Part shown: piece by piece, positions 1-8,574 of the stretch
How the letters are laid out: each line of letters opens with the position of its first letter
How positions within the stretch are numbered: the first letter of the stretch is position 1
Assembly (NCBI GenBank): GCA_946482515.1
Contig: CAMLRS010000014.1
Span: 1-64,000, forward strand
Direction: 5' to 3'
Length of the DNA: 64,000 nucleotides
DNA from: an uncultured Flavobacteriales bacterium
Lineage (GTDB): Bacteria; Bacteroidota; Bacteroidia; Flavobacteriales; Crocinitomicaceae
The notes under the pieces: generated by a model
Databases searched by the model: none
Seen by the model: only the letters and a program-made list of their open reading frames with translations
Told to the model about the DNA's origin: nothing
Made by a program: the position numbers and the translations under genes

Positions 1-2
1 AT

Positions 3-794
3 GAGATCATTTCGTCGGATTCTTCCCTGAACTTTGTTCAGACCTGGGACAATGAAGTGTGCTATACTTCCGATCGTGGAAACGATCTGAACAAGCTCAA
101 CGATACCCTTTGGCTGTGTGTAATGGACGAAGCGCACCGCGAATTCGTTATTCCATCTCCGGGTGTGGTAACTTCCCGCTATGGCTTCCGTCACGGCCGC
201 TACCACAACGGTATCGATATCGACCTGGAAGTAGGCGACACCGTTCGCTCTGCCTGGGCCGGAAAAGTTCGTTACGCCAAATACAACGACGGCGGTTTCG
301 GAAACCTCGTGATCGTTCGTCACTATAATGGCCTTGAAACATTCTATGCGCATTTGAGCAAACACCTCGTGGCACCAGACCAGGAAGTAGCAGCAGGTGA
401 GCCGATCGGATTAGGTGGAAACACCGGTCACTCTTACGGAGCACACCTGCATTTCGAAATCCGCTTCTACGACGCTCCAATGAACCCTGAGCAGATCATC
501 GACTTCGCAAAGAAAAGCTGCAAGGATGAAAACCTGATGGTACACAAAGGATTGTTCCGTCCGGGAGCGAAACCGACAGACCTCGAAGAGCACGGTGAAT
601 CCATTGCCTCTGTACAGAAAAAGACTTCTGCTGCAACGGCTTCCGGCTCGCGCAAGTACTACAAAGTACGTCCGGGTGACACGCTTTCTGAGATCGCTGT
701 GCGCAACAATACAACTGTATCGCGTCTGTGCAGCCTCAACGGAATCCGTCCTACTAAAACGTTACAGGTTGGTCAGTCGCTGCGAGTGAAATAA
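3..794 (+). CDS. M23 family metallopeptidase with C-terminal LysM domain (5' end outside window)
   Basis: Likely a periplasmic or surface peptidoglycan hydrolase. The reading frame is open to the first base of the window, so 263 residues of the C-terminal part are visible; a GTG at 57 is probably internal. The peptidase domain shows the two zinc-ligand motifs of the LytM/M23 fold, HNGID (about residue 68) and HLHFE (about residue 148), in the usual lysostaphin-type context with YAHL between them. The last 45 residues form one LysM repeat (YYKVRPGDTLSEIA to LQVGQSLRVK), which binds glycan chains and should hold the enzyme at the wall. Both zinc motifs are intact, so it may be catalytic rather than an EnvC/NlpD-like activator, but the missing N-terminus prevents a firm choice. 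Confidence 0.9.
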   Translation, partial: EIISSDSSLNFVQTWDNEVCYTSDRGNDLNKLNDTLWLCVMDEAHREFVIPSPGVVTSRYGFRHGRYHNGIDIDLEVGDTVRSAWAGKVRYAKYNDGGFGNLVIVRHYNGLETFYAHLSKHLVAPDQEVAAGEPIGLGGNTGHSYGAHLHFEIRFYDAPMNPEQIIDFAKKSCKDENLMVHKGLFRPGAKPTDLEEHGESIASVQKKTSAATASGSRKYYKVRPGDTLSEIAVRNNTTVSRLCSLNGIRPTKTLQVGQSLRVK

Positions 795-888
795 ATACTC
801 ATTCAGGAGGCATAAATTCTCGTCGGGAATCCCCTTTCAAACAAATTAACAGAAAGTCAGCTTGTAAGTTTGGTAACTTGATTCTACC

Positions 889-1740
889 ATGACTTGCAAG
901 TATAGAGTAGTAGTTGCCATCGACGGAGGTGGGAAAAAGGGACTGATACCCTTAAGGTTTCTGTCGTTCCTGGAAGCGCAGCTCAACGAGTACATGCCAC
1001 AAACACATCTTTCTTCCTGGGTTGATCTTTATTCAGGAACCAGCACCAGTGCCATTATAGCTGGAGCGTTGGCCGTTTCCGGTGGTTCACGCACACATTA
1101 TCCGTCCGATATGACGGAGCTGTACCTGCAACGCGGTCATCATTTTTTCGATTCACAGAAAAGCCGGCACTCTGTTCACCCGCTGAACTACATGCTGGAA
1201 CATTTCTACGGCGATCTGACCCTCAGCCAGATCCGCAAGCATTTCCTCTTCGTGAGCTACGACCTCGATGGCGATGAGCCGTTCCTGTTTACCGATTCAC
1301 AACACCATATCCAATCCATTCCTATTTCGCGGATGATGCAGGCCTGCTGCGCTTCGCCGGGATTCCTGGAGGCGGTGATGATCGGCAACAAACGCCTGGC
1401 CGATGGGATGCTGACCACGAAGAACCCTTCATTCCTTGCATTTCAATATGCGCGCGTGTTCTATCCGGACGATCCGATTGTGCTGCTTAGCATCGGTACC
1501 GGAAAAGGACTGTTGCCAACTCCTGAAGATATCCAGGCCGAAGAACAGCACAATAAAATGCTCGAGCTGGCCAAAAACGATTCGAAGCTCATTTATTTCC
1601 GCTTCGATCCAGAGGTAGAGGCACCAGATCCGACCATGGAACAATTAATTGAAGCAACCGACGTTTACATTGACGACAGCAGAGCAACTATTGACCGCCT
1701 GCTGCACTTAATGGAAATCAAAGCCGGACGGCTCCTGTAA
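889..1740 (+). CDS. Patatin-like phospholipase
   Basis: A 283-residue single-domain patatin, predicted to be a cytoplasmic acyl hydrolase acting on phospholipid. The oxyanion loop DGGGKKG lies at residues 12-18 and the nucleophile elbow GTSTS about 50 residues later. The catalytic aspartate is in LADGML near residue 170. The usual elbow is GxSxG; here the last glycine is serine, which is uncommon and may affect turnover. No signal peptide or membrane segment is visible. It stands alone between the M23 peptidase and bamD on the same strand. I see no CBASS cyclase nearby, so a CapV-type effector role has no support from context. Confidence 0.85.
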   Translation: MTCKYRVVVAIDGGGKKGLIPLRFLSFLEAQLNEYMPQTHLSSWVDLYSGTSTSAIIAGALAVSGGSRTHYPSDMTELYLQRGHHFFDSQKSRHSVHPLNYMLEHFYGDLTLSQIRKHFLFVSYDLDGDEPFLFTDSQHHIQSIPISRMMQACCASPGFLEAVMIGNKRLADGMLTTKNPSFLAFQYARVFYPDDPIVLLSIGTGKGLLPTPEDIQAEEQHNKMLELAKNDSKLIYFRFDPEVEAPDPTMEQLIEATDVYIDDSRATIDRLLHLMEIKAGRLL

Positions 1741-1768
1741 GCCAACGCTGCGTTTTCAGCATTTTATG

Positions 1769-1776
1769 TATTTTTG
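1769..1776 (+). promoter_or_regulatory. Probable -7 element of the bamD promoter
   Basis: TATTTTTG matches the Bacteroidota sigma-A -7 consensus TAnnTTTG and ends only six bases before the bamD ATG. The transcript would therefore start at or very near the start codon. No clear -33 TTG is visible. Confidence 0.45.
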
Positions 1777-1782
1777 CACCCT

Positions 1783-2577
1783 ATGAAAGCATTTTATGCC
1801 GTTCTGTTGCTGGTTTTGCTTATTGCCCCGGCTTGCAGCACCTACAATCGTACTGTCAAAGGAGACGACTACGAAGCCAAATTCGGGCTGGCGAACGAAC
1901 TGTATGACAAGAAAAAATACCTGCGCTCGGTAACATTGTACGAGCAGGTGTACCAGCGAATGCCGAAAACCACGCAGGGCGAGCTGGCATACTACCGTCT
2001 TGGTAAAGCCTTTTATTTCGAAAAAGACTGGTACATGGCCAGCTACTACCTCGGATCGTTCGGATCGAAATTTCCGTTCTCTGAAAAAGTAGAAGAAACC
2101 ATGTTCCTGGCAGCGCTTTGCAGTGTACACAACAGCCCTGAGCCATCACTCGACCAGACTGAAACAGAGCTGGCACTCAACGAGCTGCAATTGTTTGTGA
2201 CACGCTACCCGAATTCCGAAAAGATCGATACCTGCAATCTGGTGATGAACAAATTGCGCTTCAAACTGGAAACCAAGGAAGTGCTGAATATCCGCTTGTA
2301 CGCCAAAACGGAAAACTACCGTGCGGCTGCCGTATCGGCCGAGCAATTCCTCGAAAACCACCCTGTATCCGTTTACCGCGAAGAAGTGGCGGCCATCCTG
2401 GTGCGCGACTCCTACCAGCTTGCGATCAACAGTGTGGAAGAAAAGAAAGCCGATCGTATCGAAAAGGCGAAGGAAAGATATTACACTTTTGTTGCAGAAT
2501 TCCCGGAATCGGACTATCTTCGCGAGTTCGAAGGATATCCGGCAAAGCTTGATGCCATTGTCGTTAAGCCTCAGTAA
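1783..2577 (+). CDS. bamD: Outer membrane protein assembly factor BamD
   Basis: Lipoprotein component of the BAM complex that inserts beta-barrel proteins into the outer membrane. The protein has 264 residues, close to the family length. The N-terminus is a signal peptide with lipobox APAC followed by STYNR. The remainder is built of TPR-like helical hairpins (for example YDKKKYLRSVTLYEQVYQ, then LAYYRLGKAFYFEKDWYMAS), as in BamD/YfiO. I chose the ATG at 1783 because an upstream in-frame TTG adds only three residues ahead of a normal signal peptide. It heads the conserved Bacteroidota run bamD-rpoZ-coaBC-DUF4835-recN, with rpoZ 18 bases downstream. Confidence 0.92.
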   Translation: MKAFYAVLLLVLLIAPACSTYNRTVKGDDYEAKFGLANELYDKKKYLRSVTLYEQVYQRMPKTTQGELAYYRLGKAFYFEKDWYMASYYLGSFGSKFPFSEKVEETMFLAALCSVHNSPEPSLDQTETELALNELQLFVTRYPNSEKIDTCNLVMNKLRFKLETKEVLNIRLYAKTENYRAAAVSAEQFLENHPVSVYREEVAAILVRDSYQLAINSVEEKKADRIEKAKERYYTFVAEFPESDYLREFEGYPAKLDAIVVKPQ

Positions 2578-2595
2578 TAGAGAAAAAAAGAAGAA

Positions 2596-2913
2596 ATGAG
2601 TTTTAAAAACACCAATGCAGAGCGTTCTACGGTAACACGCGACACGATTGACCTGGAAAAAAACACCGGGAATATTTACGAATCGATCGTGATCATGGCG
2701 AAACGTTCCAACCAGATCAGCTCTTCCATGAAAGAAGAACTGACAACGAAATTGCAGGAATTTGCTTCTTCAACAGATAACCTGGAAGAAATCTTCGAAA
2801 ACCGCGAGCAGATCGAGATTTCCCGTTACTATGAGAAACTGCCGAAATCGGTAGCTATCGCCATTGAAGAATTAAAAGACGACCAGATTTCCGTTCGTAA
2901 AATCGAAGAATAA
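2596..2913 (+). CDS. rpoZ: DNA-directed RNA polymerase omega subunit (Rpb6-like)
   Basis: A 105-residue protein of the Bacteroidota omega family, which stabilises beta' in RNA polymerase. The diagnostic helix is NIYESIVIMAKRSNQIS, equivalent to the omega/Rpb6 motif, followed by a short acidic C-terminal half. The Bacteroidota form is diverged from the proteobacterial one, so the assignment rests on this motif, the size and the fixed position between bamD and coaBC. It ends six bases before the coaBC start, consistent with one operon. Confidence 0.85.
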   Translation: MSFKNTNAERSTVTRDTIDLEKNTGNIYESIVIMAKRSNQISSSMKEELTTKLQEFASSTDNLEEIFENREQIEISRYYEKLPKSVAIAIEELKDDQISVRKIEE

Positions 2914-2919
2914 TCTCGT

Positions 2920-4116
2920 ATGTCGCTGAAGGGTAAACGCATACTGGTCGGGATAACCGGCGGTATCGCAGCGTACAAGATCGCTACCTTCATCCGACTG
3001 TTAAAGAAACAAGGGGCAGAAGTCAGATGTATGATGACTCCTGCCTCTTCTGATTTTATTACCCCGCTAACCGTAGCCACACTTTCCGAAAATCCTGTAG
3101 GTCTCGAATTCTACGACGCCCGCACCGGTCAGTGGACCAACCACGTCGAATGGGCCTTATGGGCCGATGTCATGATTTTCGCACCTGTTACGGCCAATTC
3201 ACTGGCTAAAATGGCTCACGGGTTTTCCGATAATTTCCTGCTGGCGACTTTCCTGAGTGCCAAATGTCCCGTTTTCATTGCCCCGGCGATGGATCTGGAT
3301 ATGTACGCACATCCGTCGACCAAGCGCAATCTGGCGCAGCTGGAAGCAGATGGCGCTTTCATCATCCCGGCTGAATCCGGCGAATTGGCTTCCGGGCTCA
3401 CTGGCGAAGGACGCATGGCGGAACCTGAAACCCTGCTGGCCGTTCTGGAAGAGCATTTCAATACCGATCAGTCTTACAAAGGAAAAAAACTGCTCATCAC
3501 CGCCGGCCCGACCTACGAAGCAATCGATCCGGTGCGTTTCATCGGCAATCATTCTTCCGGTAAAATGGGGTTTGAGCTGGCGAAAGCGGCTTTACAAAAA
3601 GGTGCGGAAGTGGTGCTTATCACTGGTCCGTCGGCGCTGGATCTGAATCACCCGCGACTGAAGCTGATCCGCATTCAATCGGCGCAGGACCTGCTGAAAA
3701 CCGTGCAGGAACATTGGCCAGCCGCTGATATGGGTATTTTCGCCGCAGCCGTTGCCGATTACCGTCCGGCGGATGTAGCGGAACAGAAAATCAAGAAATC
3801 CGAAGAGGAGCTCACCATTCGTTTGGTAAAAAATCCGGATGTGCTGGCCTGGGCCGCAGCCAACAAACGTTCAGACCAACAGGTGATCGGTTTTGCATTG
3901 GAAACCACCAATGGCGTGGCCCATGCTTCCGAAAAGCTCGAGCGCAAGCAGCTGGATGCCATCGTGCTGAACGAAATGAACGAACCCGGTGTTGGTTTCG
4001 GAGGCAACACAAATCGTGTGCAGCTCATCCGTAAAGACAATAAAATCACTAGATTTGAGTTACAATCGAAAGCCGAAACAGCACATGCGTTGTTGCAGGC
4101 CTTGATAGTAGAATGA
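2920..4116 (+). CDS. coaBC: Bifunctional phosphopantothenoylcysteine decarboxylase / phosphopantothenate-cysteine ligase
   Basis: Makes 4'-phosphopantetheine in two consecutive steps of coenzyme A synthesis. The N-terminal CoaC half is a flavoprotein fold (GKRILVGITGGIAAYK, then NSLAKMAHGFSDN and PAMDLDMY). The C-terminal CoaB half starts near residue 185 with LLITAGPTYEAIDPVRFIGN and NHSSGKMG, and continues through KIKKS and the KNPDVL segment. At 398 residues it is the normal fused length. It overlaps the start region of the next gene by an ATGA junction, which suggests translational coupling. Confidence 0.97.
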   Translation: MSLKGKRILVGITGGIAAYKIATFIRLLKKQGAEVRCMMTPASSDFITPLTVATLSENPVGLEFYDARTGQWTNHVEWALWADVMIFAPVTANSLAKMAHGFSDNFLLATFLSAKCPVFIAPAMDLDMYAHPSTKRNLAQLEADGAFIIPAESGELASGLTGEGRMAEPETLLAVLEEHFNTDQSYKGKKLLITAGPTYEAIDPVRFIGNHSSGKMGFELAKAALQKGAEVVLITGPSALDLNHPRLKLIRIQSAQDLLKTVQEHWPAADMGIFAAAVADYRPADVAEQKIKKSEEELTIRLVKNPDVLAWAAANKRSDQQVIGFALETTNGVAHASEKLERKQLDAIVLNEMNEPGVGFGGNTNRVQLIRKDNKITRFELQSKAETAHALLQALIVE

Positions 4117-4118
4117 CC

Positions 4119-5021
4119 ATGAAGCAATTACTCGCGATAGTACTGATAGGTATTGGTTTCCGTGCCACAGCGCAGGAGCTGAACTGTCAGGTGACCGTTA
4201 TTACCGATTCCCGTCTGGAGATCACTTCCGTTGAAAAGGAAATCCTGGATCAGCTCAAGCAGACCATGTACGACATGATGAACAACACCAAATGGACGAA
4301 AGACAAGTTCAAGGTGGAAGAGCGCATCAACTGCCAGATCCAGCTGCAAATCAATTCCATTCCGACTCCGGGAACGTATGAAGGCTCCTTGCAGGTGCAA
4401 TCCTCACGACCGGTTTTCAATGGTTCTTACAATACAACCCTGTTCAATTTCCAGGACGACGACATTGTATTTACATACTCGCGTAACTCGCTGCTGGCCT
4501 ATGCGCCAAATCAATTCCGCGATAACCTGACATCCGTGCTGGCGTTCTACGCTTATTACATCATCGGGATGGATTACGATTCCTTCTCACTGAAAGGCGG
4601 AACCCCATATTTTACCGAAGCACAGGAAATCGTATCCAATGCATTGGCTTCCGGTGGAAAAGGCTGGCAGCCAAACGAAACAGGAAAAAGAAACCGTTAC
4701 TGGCTGGTCGATAACATTCTTCAGCAGCTGTTCGAGCCGCTGCGCGAATGCATCTACGAATACCACCGACTGGGGATGGACGGCATGTTTGACAACAAAG
4801 AAAAAGCCCGTAAGAGCGTCTATACAGCGATGAACAAGCTGAGCAAAATCGTTTCCACACGCCCGAATTCCATTAACGTGGTCAACTTTGCGCAATCCAA
4901 GCTCGTTGAGCTGAAGAATATGTACGAAGACGCGCCACAGACGGAGAAAAACGAAATTGTGACCGTTCTCAAACGCGTCGATCCTGCCAATTCCTCCAAA
5001 TACGAAGAGATCCTGAACTAA
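4119..5021 (+). CDS. DUF4835 family exported protein
   Basis: A 300-residue exported protein of a family nearly restricted to Bacteroidota and almost always found between coaBC and recN; no biochemical function is established to my knowledge. It has a signal peptide (MKQLLAIVLIGIGFRATAQ) followed by a mature domain beginning ELNCQVTV. An ATG two codons upstream overlaps the coaBC stop, so 4113 is an alternative start. The stop codon overlaps the recN ATG (TAATG). The position suggests an envelope role co-regulated with bamD, but that is only inference. Confidence 0.85.
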   Translation: MKQLLAIVLIGIGFRATAQELNCQVTVITDSRLEITSVEKEILDQLKQTMYDMMNNTKWTKDKFKVEERINCQIQLQINSIPTPGTYEGSLQVQSSRPVFNGSYNTTLFNFQDDDIVFTYSRNSLLAYAPNQFRDNLTSVLAFYAYYIIGMDYDSFSLKGGTPYFTEAQEIVSNALASGGKGWQPNETGKRNRYWLVDNILQQLFEPLRECIYEYHRLGMDGMFDNKEKARKSVYTAMNKLSKIVSTRPNSINVVNFAQSKLVELKNMYEDAPQTEKNEIVTVLKRVDPANSSKYEEILN

Positions 5022-6670
5022 TGCTGGTCCAACTCTCTATCCGGAATTTTGCCCTGATAGCGGGTGCTGATATTGAATTGAAACCCGGTTTTACTGCCAT
5101 TACAGGTGAAACAGGCTCGGGTAAATCCATTCTGCTGCATGCGCTCAACCTCATTCTGGGCGAACGTGCCGATTATTCGGTGATCCGCGACCAGGAAAAG
5201 AAAACCATTGTAGAAGCAATCTTCCGCCTCCGCGATTTTGATCGTGAATGGTTTGATCGTGAAGACATCGATTGGGCGGAAGAAACGGTGATCCGTCGCG
5301 AAATTACGGCACAGGGAAAATCACGTGCTTTTATCAACGATACGCCGGTACAGCTCACGCAGCTCAAAGAATTGACCGAGCAGCTGGTCTACATTCACAG
5401 TCAGCACCAGACACTTGAGCTGAAGAACCCGCAATTTCAGCTCAACCTGATAGATGCCTTTTCAGGTTTGTTACCCACAGTAGCGACTTACCGCAAGCAC
5501 TACAGCGAGTGGAAAAAATTACTGGACCAACTAAACGCTTTGAAAAAACAATTGGCCGAACAGCAGCAGGAATCCGATTACCTGCAATTCCAATTGGAAG
5601 AGCTGCATTTGCTCGAGCTGGAAAAACACGATTATACATCTTACGATACCGAGCTGAACCGCATGGAACAGCTCGACGATCTGCGCACGGCATTCAGCGC
5701 GCTCGCACAAGGCCTTTCCGATGAAAACGGTCCGCTGGAAGGATTGCGCTCCATTCGACTGCTGGTCGATAAATGGAAACAGGCCGATCCTGTGCTGGCT
5801 TCACTGGCCGATCGCTTACAGGCTGCGGTTATCGAGCTGGACGATCTTTCCGCTGAAGCGGCCGGTCAGCTAGAATCGCTGGAACCCGATCCCGAGAGAC
5901 AGCATTTCCTGGTGCAAGCCGTTGATCGCTTCAACACGCTGCTCAAAAAACACCATGCGGCCGATCAGCAGGAATTACAGGCATTGCAGCAATCCATGGA
6001 AAGCCGTTTGCAAAGCACCGATTCACTGACTTCAAACATTGCTGAGCTGGAAACAAACGTAACAGCGGCTGAGAAGACGGTACTCGAAACAGCCGGCATC
6101 TTGCATACAAAACGCGTTGCAGGAGCCGTAGCTTTGAAAGATCACCTGCATACGTTACTCGCTGATCTCAAGTTGCCGGATGCACGACTCCATTTCAAAA
6201 TAGAAGAGCTTTCCAAACCCGACCAGAATGGTTTGTCGGCAGTTCAATTGCTGTTCAGTGCCAATAAAGGACTCGAGCCCAAACCGATCGAAAAGACTGC
6301 CAGTGGTGGTGAGCTTTCCCGCTTGATGTTGGCCGTTCAGGCTACGCTGAGTGAGCGTAAATCATTACCTACGCTGATCCTCGACGAGATTGATACCGGT
6401 GTTTCGGGTGAAACCGCTTTCCGCATCGGGAAACTCTTGCAGGAAATGGGCAAGAATATGCAATTGCTGGCCATCACGCACCTGCCACAGGTAGCAGCCA
6501 AAGGACAGCAGCAATACGAAGTTTCCAAAGCTTCCGATGGCCAAGAAACCAATACGCAGATCCGCGAGCTCGATGAAGCGGGCAGGAGAGAGGCCATTGC
6601 CCGATTGATGAGCGGGGACGCCCTTTCCGAAGCTTCGCTGGCGAATGCGCAGCTGTTGATGGAGCAGTAG
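5021..6670 (+). CDS. recN: DNA repair protein RecN
   Basis: SMC-like ATPase involved in double-strand-break repair. The 549 residues are full length. Walker A is GETGSGKS near residues 29-36. A long coiled-coil region follows (about residues 155-370, rich in Q, E, L and K). The ABC signature SGGELSRL and Walker B LILDEIDTGVSG lie near residues 427-465, followed by the D-loop region and the QLLAITHLPQVAA switch. The ATG overlaps the upstream stop by one base. It is the last gene of the bamD block; an inverted-repeat element begins 13 bases after its stop. Confidence 0.97.
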   Translation: MLVQLSIRNFALIAGADIELKPGFTAITGETGSGKSILLHALNLILGERADYSVIRDQEKKTIVEAIFRLRDFDREWFDREDIDWAEETVIRREITAQGKSRAFINDTPVQLTQLKELTEQLVYIHSQHQTLELKNPQFQLNLIDAFSGLLPTVATYRKHYSEWKKLLDQLNALKKQLAEQQQESDYLQFQLEELHLLELEKHDYTSYDTELNRMEQLDDLRTAFSALAQGLSDENGPLEGLRSIRLLVDKWKQADPVLASLADRLQAAVIELDDLSAEAAGQLESLEPDPERQHFLVQAVDRFNTLLKKHHAADQQELQALQQSMESRLQSTDSLTSNIAELETNVTAAEKTVLETAGILHTKRVAGAVALKDHLHTLLADLKLPDARLHFKIEELSKPDQNGLSAVQLLFSANKGLEPKPIEKTASGGELSRLMLAVQATLSERKSLPTLILDEIDTGVSGETAFRIGKLLQEMGKNMQLLAITHLPQVAAKGQQQYEVSKASDGQETNTQIRELDEAGRREAIARLMSGDALSEASLANAQLLMEQ

Positions 6671-7052
6671 CTCAATATTTTTCACCACAAAAGGCACAAA
6701 AGAATAGTTGATGCATTGTGTACAATTTTAAGCATCCCGATTGCAGCGAGATTACACAAAAGCAAAAATCACATTATATCATCTGACAGAAGTTGGAATG
6801 TCATGACAAACTAATGGTTTTATAATTGCAGCTCTTTTGTGCAGGCAGTCGCAAAGCGGCTGACGCTTTCAACTATGCTAGTACTTGACCTGTCTTTTGT
6901 GCCTTTTGTGGTTAAATATTTCTTAATTCATTACACGCAGGTTATGAAACTGTGAGATATTCCACGTATTTGTGCTTGTTGGGCGATCTTCGTACCTTCA
7001 CTGATAGAAAGAGGCACAGGTTTTGTTTTGCCCCGTTTCAAAAAACACTGTT
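6671..7052. other. Gene-free spacer occupied by an inverted-repeat element
   Basis: No coding sequence is supported here. Most of the spacer is the 229-bp element at 6684-6912. The remaining 140 bases upstream of the next gene are AT-rich and should hold its promoter, but no exact TAnnTTTG match is convincing. Confidence 0.6.
6684..6912. repeat. Noncoding element with perfect 20-bp terminal inverted repeats
   Basis: The left arm at 6684-6703 reads ACCACAAAAGGCACAAAAGA and is matched exactly in reverse at 6893-6912. The pairing continues outward with gaps into AATATTT on both sides. The 189-bp interior has no open frame. It contains a small hairpin-like word, GCAAAGCGGCTGACGCTTT. The arm is itself a short tandem repeat (CACAAAAGG-CACAAAAG). 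Size, perfect ends and lack of coding are MITE-like, but no transposase with matching ends is in the window. The element at 32155-32359 is built the same way. Confidence 0.75.
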
Positions 7053-8369
7053 ATGAAGATACTTACTACATTATTCCTTTTGCTGATTGGTTTCAGCGCA
7101 TTCGCCCAATCGGTGTCGTTGACGATATTCAACAACAATGGCCAGCCATTTTTTGTGATCATGAACGGTATTCGCCAGAATTCACTGCCGCAGACCAATG
7201 TCAAAATTGGCGGCATGACAACCGGCGCATACGAGGTCAAGCTCATCTTCGCCGATGGCAAAACCGGCGACATCAATAAAAAGATCTTTTTCGAATCGGG
7301 TGGTGATTACCTGGCGCGTGTAGACATCAAAGGCAAAAAGCGTAAGCTGCGTTACTTCGGCATGTCAGACGGCTCACAGCCAGCTCCGGGTTCGACAATT
7401 GAATACCGTCCGGACGACCAGAGCGTGTATTCCGACCAGCCGGTACAAAATACTCCGCCAGCCGGTGGAACAATGCCGCCTCCTGCGGGATCGACCTATG
7501 GTCAGCCGCAAAACGGCACAACTGTTACGCCTCCGGCACAAACAAGTGGAACAGTTTCCGGTTCAACAACTGTCACGCCACCTGCCGGAAGCGTTGCCGG
7601 CTCAACGACCGTTACAACACCGGGAACACCGGGCGGAACCGTTTCCGTAAATACAACTACGATCGATCCGGTAACCGGACAGCCAGTAGGAGGTACAACG
7701 ACGATTGTCGTTCAGGAACCAGCATCAACAGGTGCTGTTGATCCGACAAAACCACCAACACCGGCTTCCAATCAGCAGGCTACGACTTTCGGTTCTACGG
7801 TGACTATTCCTGATCCGAACATCCCGACCGGTTTCGGAGTCCACATCAATATCGACGGAGCGCCGCCGACAACAGTTGTAGAAGGAAGCAGCACGAGCAA
7901 CAGCACGACAACGGCTACCATTACGGAAAACGGTCAAACAACGACGACGGTTACCCACAATGGTCAAACGACCACTACAACGACCGGCGTGCCAACAGGA
8001 ACAAGCGAAACGGTGAAAACAACTCCGAGCGAAACATCAACGACTGCTCCATATACGCTGCCGTTTTCAGGATCGACGATCTGCACGGAAATTCTGGCTG
8101 ACCAGGATCGCTTTGTGAATGATCTGAGTAACCAGGATTTCGACGCCGACAAAGTGGAAATGATCGAGCTGCACCTGAAAAACGCCTGTGTGACAGCTGA
8201 CCAGGCTTACCGTATCGTGAGCACGCTGACTTTTGATGCCGACAAGCTGAGCATTGCCAAATTCCTCTACGTGCATATGACCGATAAGAACAACGGTTCG
8301 CGCTTGCTGGAATTGTTTACGTTCGATGCCGATAAGCAGGAGCTGCGCAAGTTTATGGCAACGCACTAG
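7053..8369 (+). CDS. Exported Thr/Pro-rich protein with C-terminal DUF4476 domain
   Basis: A 438-residue exported protein of unknown function. The signal peptide is MKILTTLFLLLIGFSAFAQ. Residues about 20-105 form a globular N-terminal domain. Residues about 125-335 are low complexity, dominated by T, P, S and G (runs such as TTTVTHNGQTTTTTT). The final 95 residues match DUF4476, with two recognisable repeats around FDADKVEMIELHL and FDADKLSIAKFLYVH and a third FDADKQELRKF. No T9SS sorting domain is present, so it is probably periplasmic. The ATG is preferred to an upstream TTG because it starts a clean signal peptide. Confidence 0.8.
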   Translation: MKILTTLFLLLIGFSAFAQSVSLTIFNNNGQPFFVIMNGIRQNSLPQTNVKIGGMTTGAYEVKLIFADGKTGDINKKIFFESGGDYLARVDIKGKKRKLRYFGMSDGSQPAPGSTIEYRPDDQSVYSDQPVQNTPPAGGTMPPPAGSTYGQPQNGTTVTPPAQTSGTVSGSTTVTPPAGSVAGSTTVTTPGTPGGTVSVNTTTIDPVTGQPVGGTTTIVVQEPASTGAVDPTKPPTPASNQQATTFGSTVTIPDPNIPTGFGVHINIDGAPPTTVVEGSSTSNSTTTATITENGQTTTTVTHNGQTTTTTTGVPTGTSETVKTTPSETSTTAPYTLPFSGSTICTEILADQDRFVNDLSNQDFDADKVEMIELHLKNACVTADQAYRIVSTLTFDADKLSIAKFLYVHMTDKNNGSRLLELFTFDADKQELRKFMATH

Positions 8370-8387
8370 ACAACTGAAAGCATTTTT

Positions 8388-8413
8388 CCCACGAATTAGC
8401 AAATATTCGTGGG
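8388..8413. repeat. Perfect 9-bp-stem hairpin after the DUF4476 gene
   Basis: CCCACGAAT and ATTCGTGGG pair exactly around an eight-base loop. No U-run follows on the plus strand. A T-run precedes it, so on the minus strand it could act as a terminator; on the plus strand it may stabilise the transcript's 3' end. Confidence 0.5.
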
Positions 8414-8440
8414 AAGAAAAGACTTAGAATTAGGATAATT

Positions 8441-8470
8441 AAAGCCGTTCAACAGAGCGGCTTTTTTGTT
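8441..8470 (+). terminator. Rho-independent terminator after the DUF4476 gene
   Basis: AAAGCCG pairs with CGGCTTT; the stem is capped by TTC-AACA-GAG, which pairs further, and a T-run follows. The same cap design recurs in other terminators of this window. Confidence 0.85.
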
Positions 8471-8574
8471 TCATCAATTTCACACGTCGCAGCGATTCCG
8501 GGAAATCTGCAACGGCTATTTTAGGTACTTCCGTTTTTTCGTAACTTACCTTCCAACACATCATTTCTACTGCT

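Noticed and set aside
889..1740. CapV-type CBASS effector
   Set aside because: No cyclic-oligonucleotide synthase or accessory defence gene is adjacent; neighbours are a wall peptidase and bamD.
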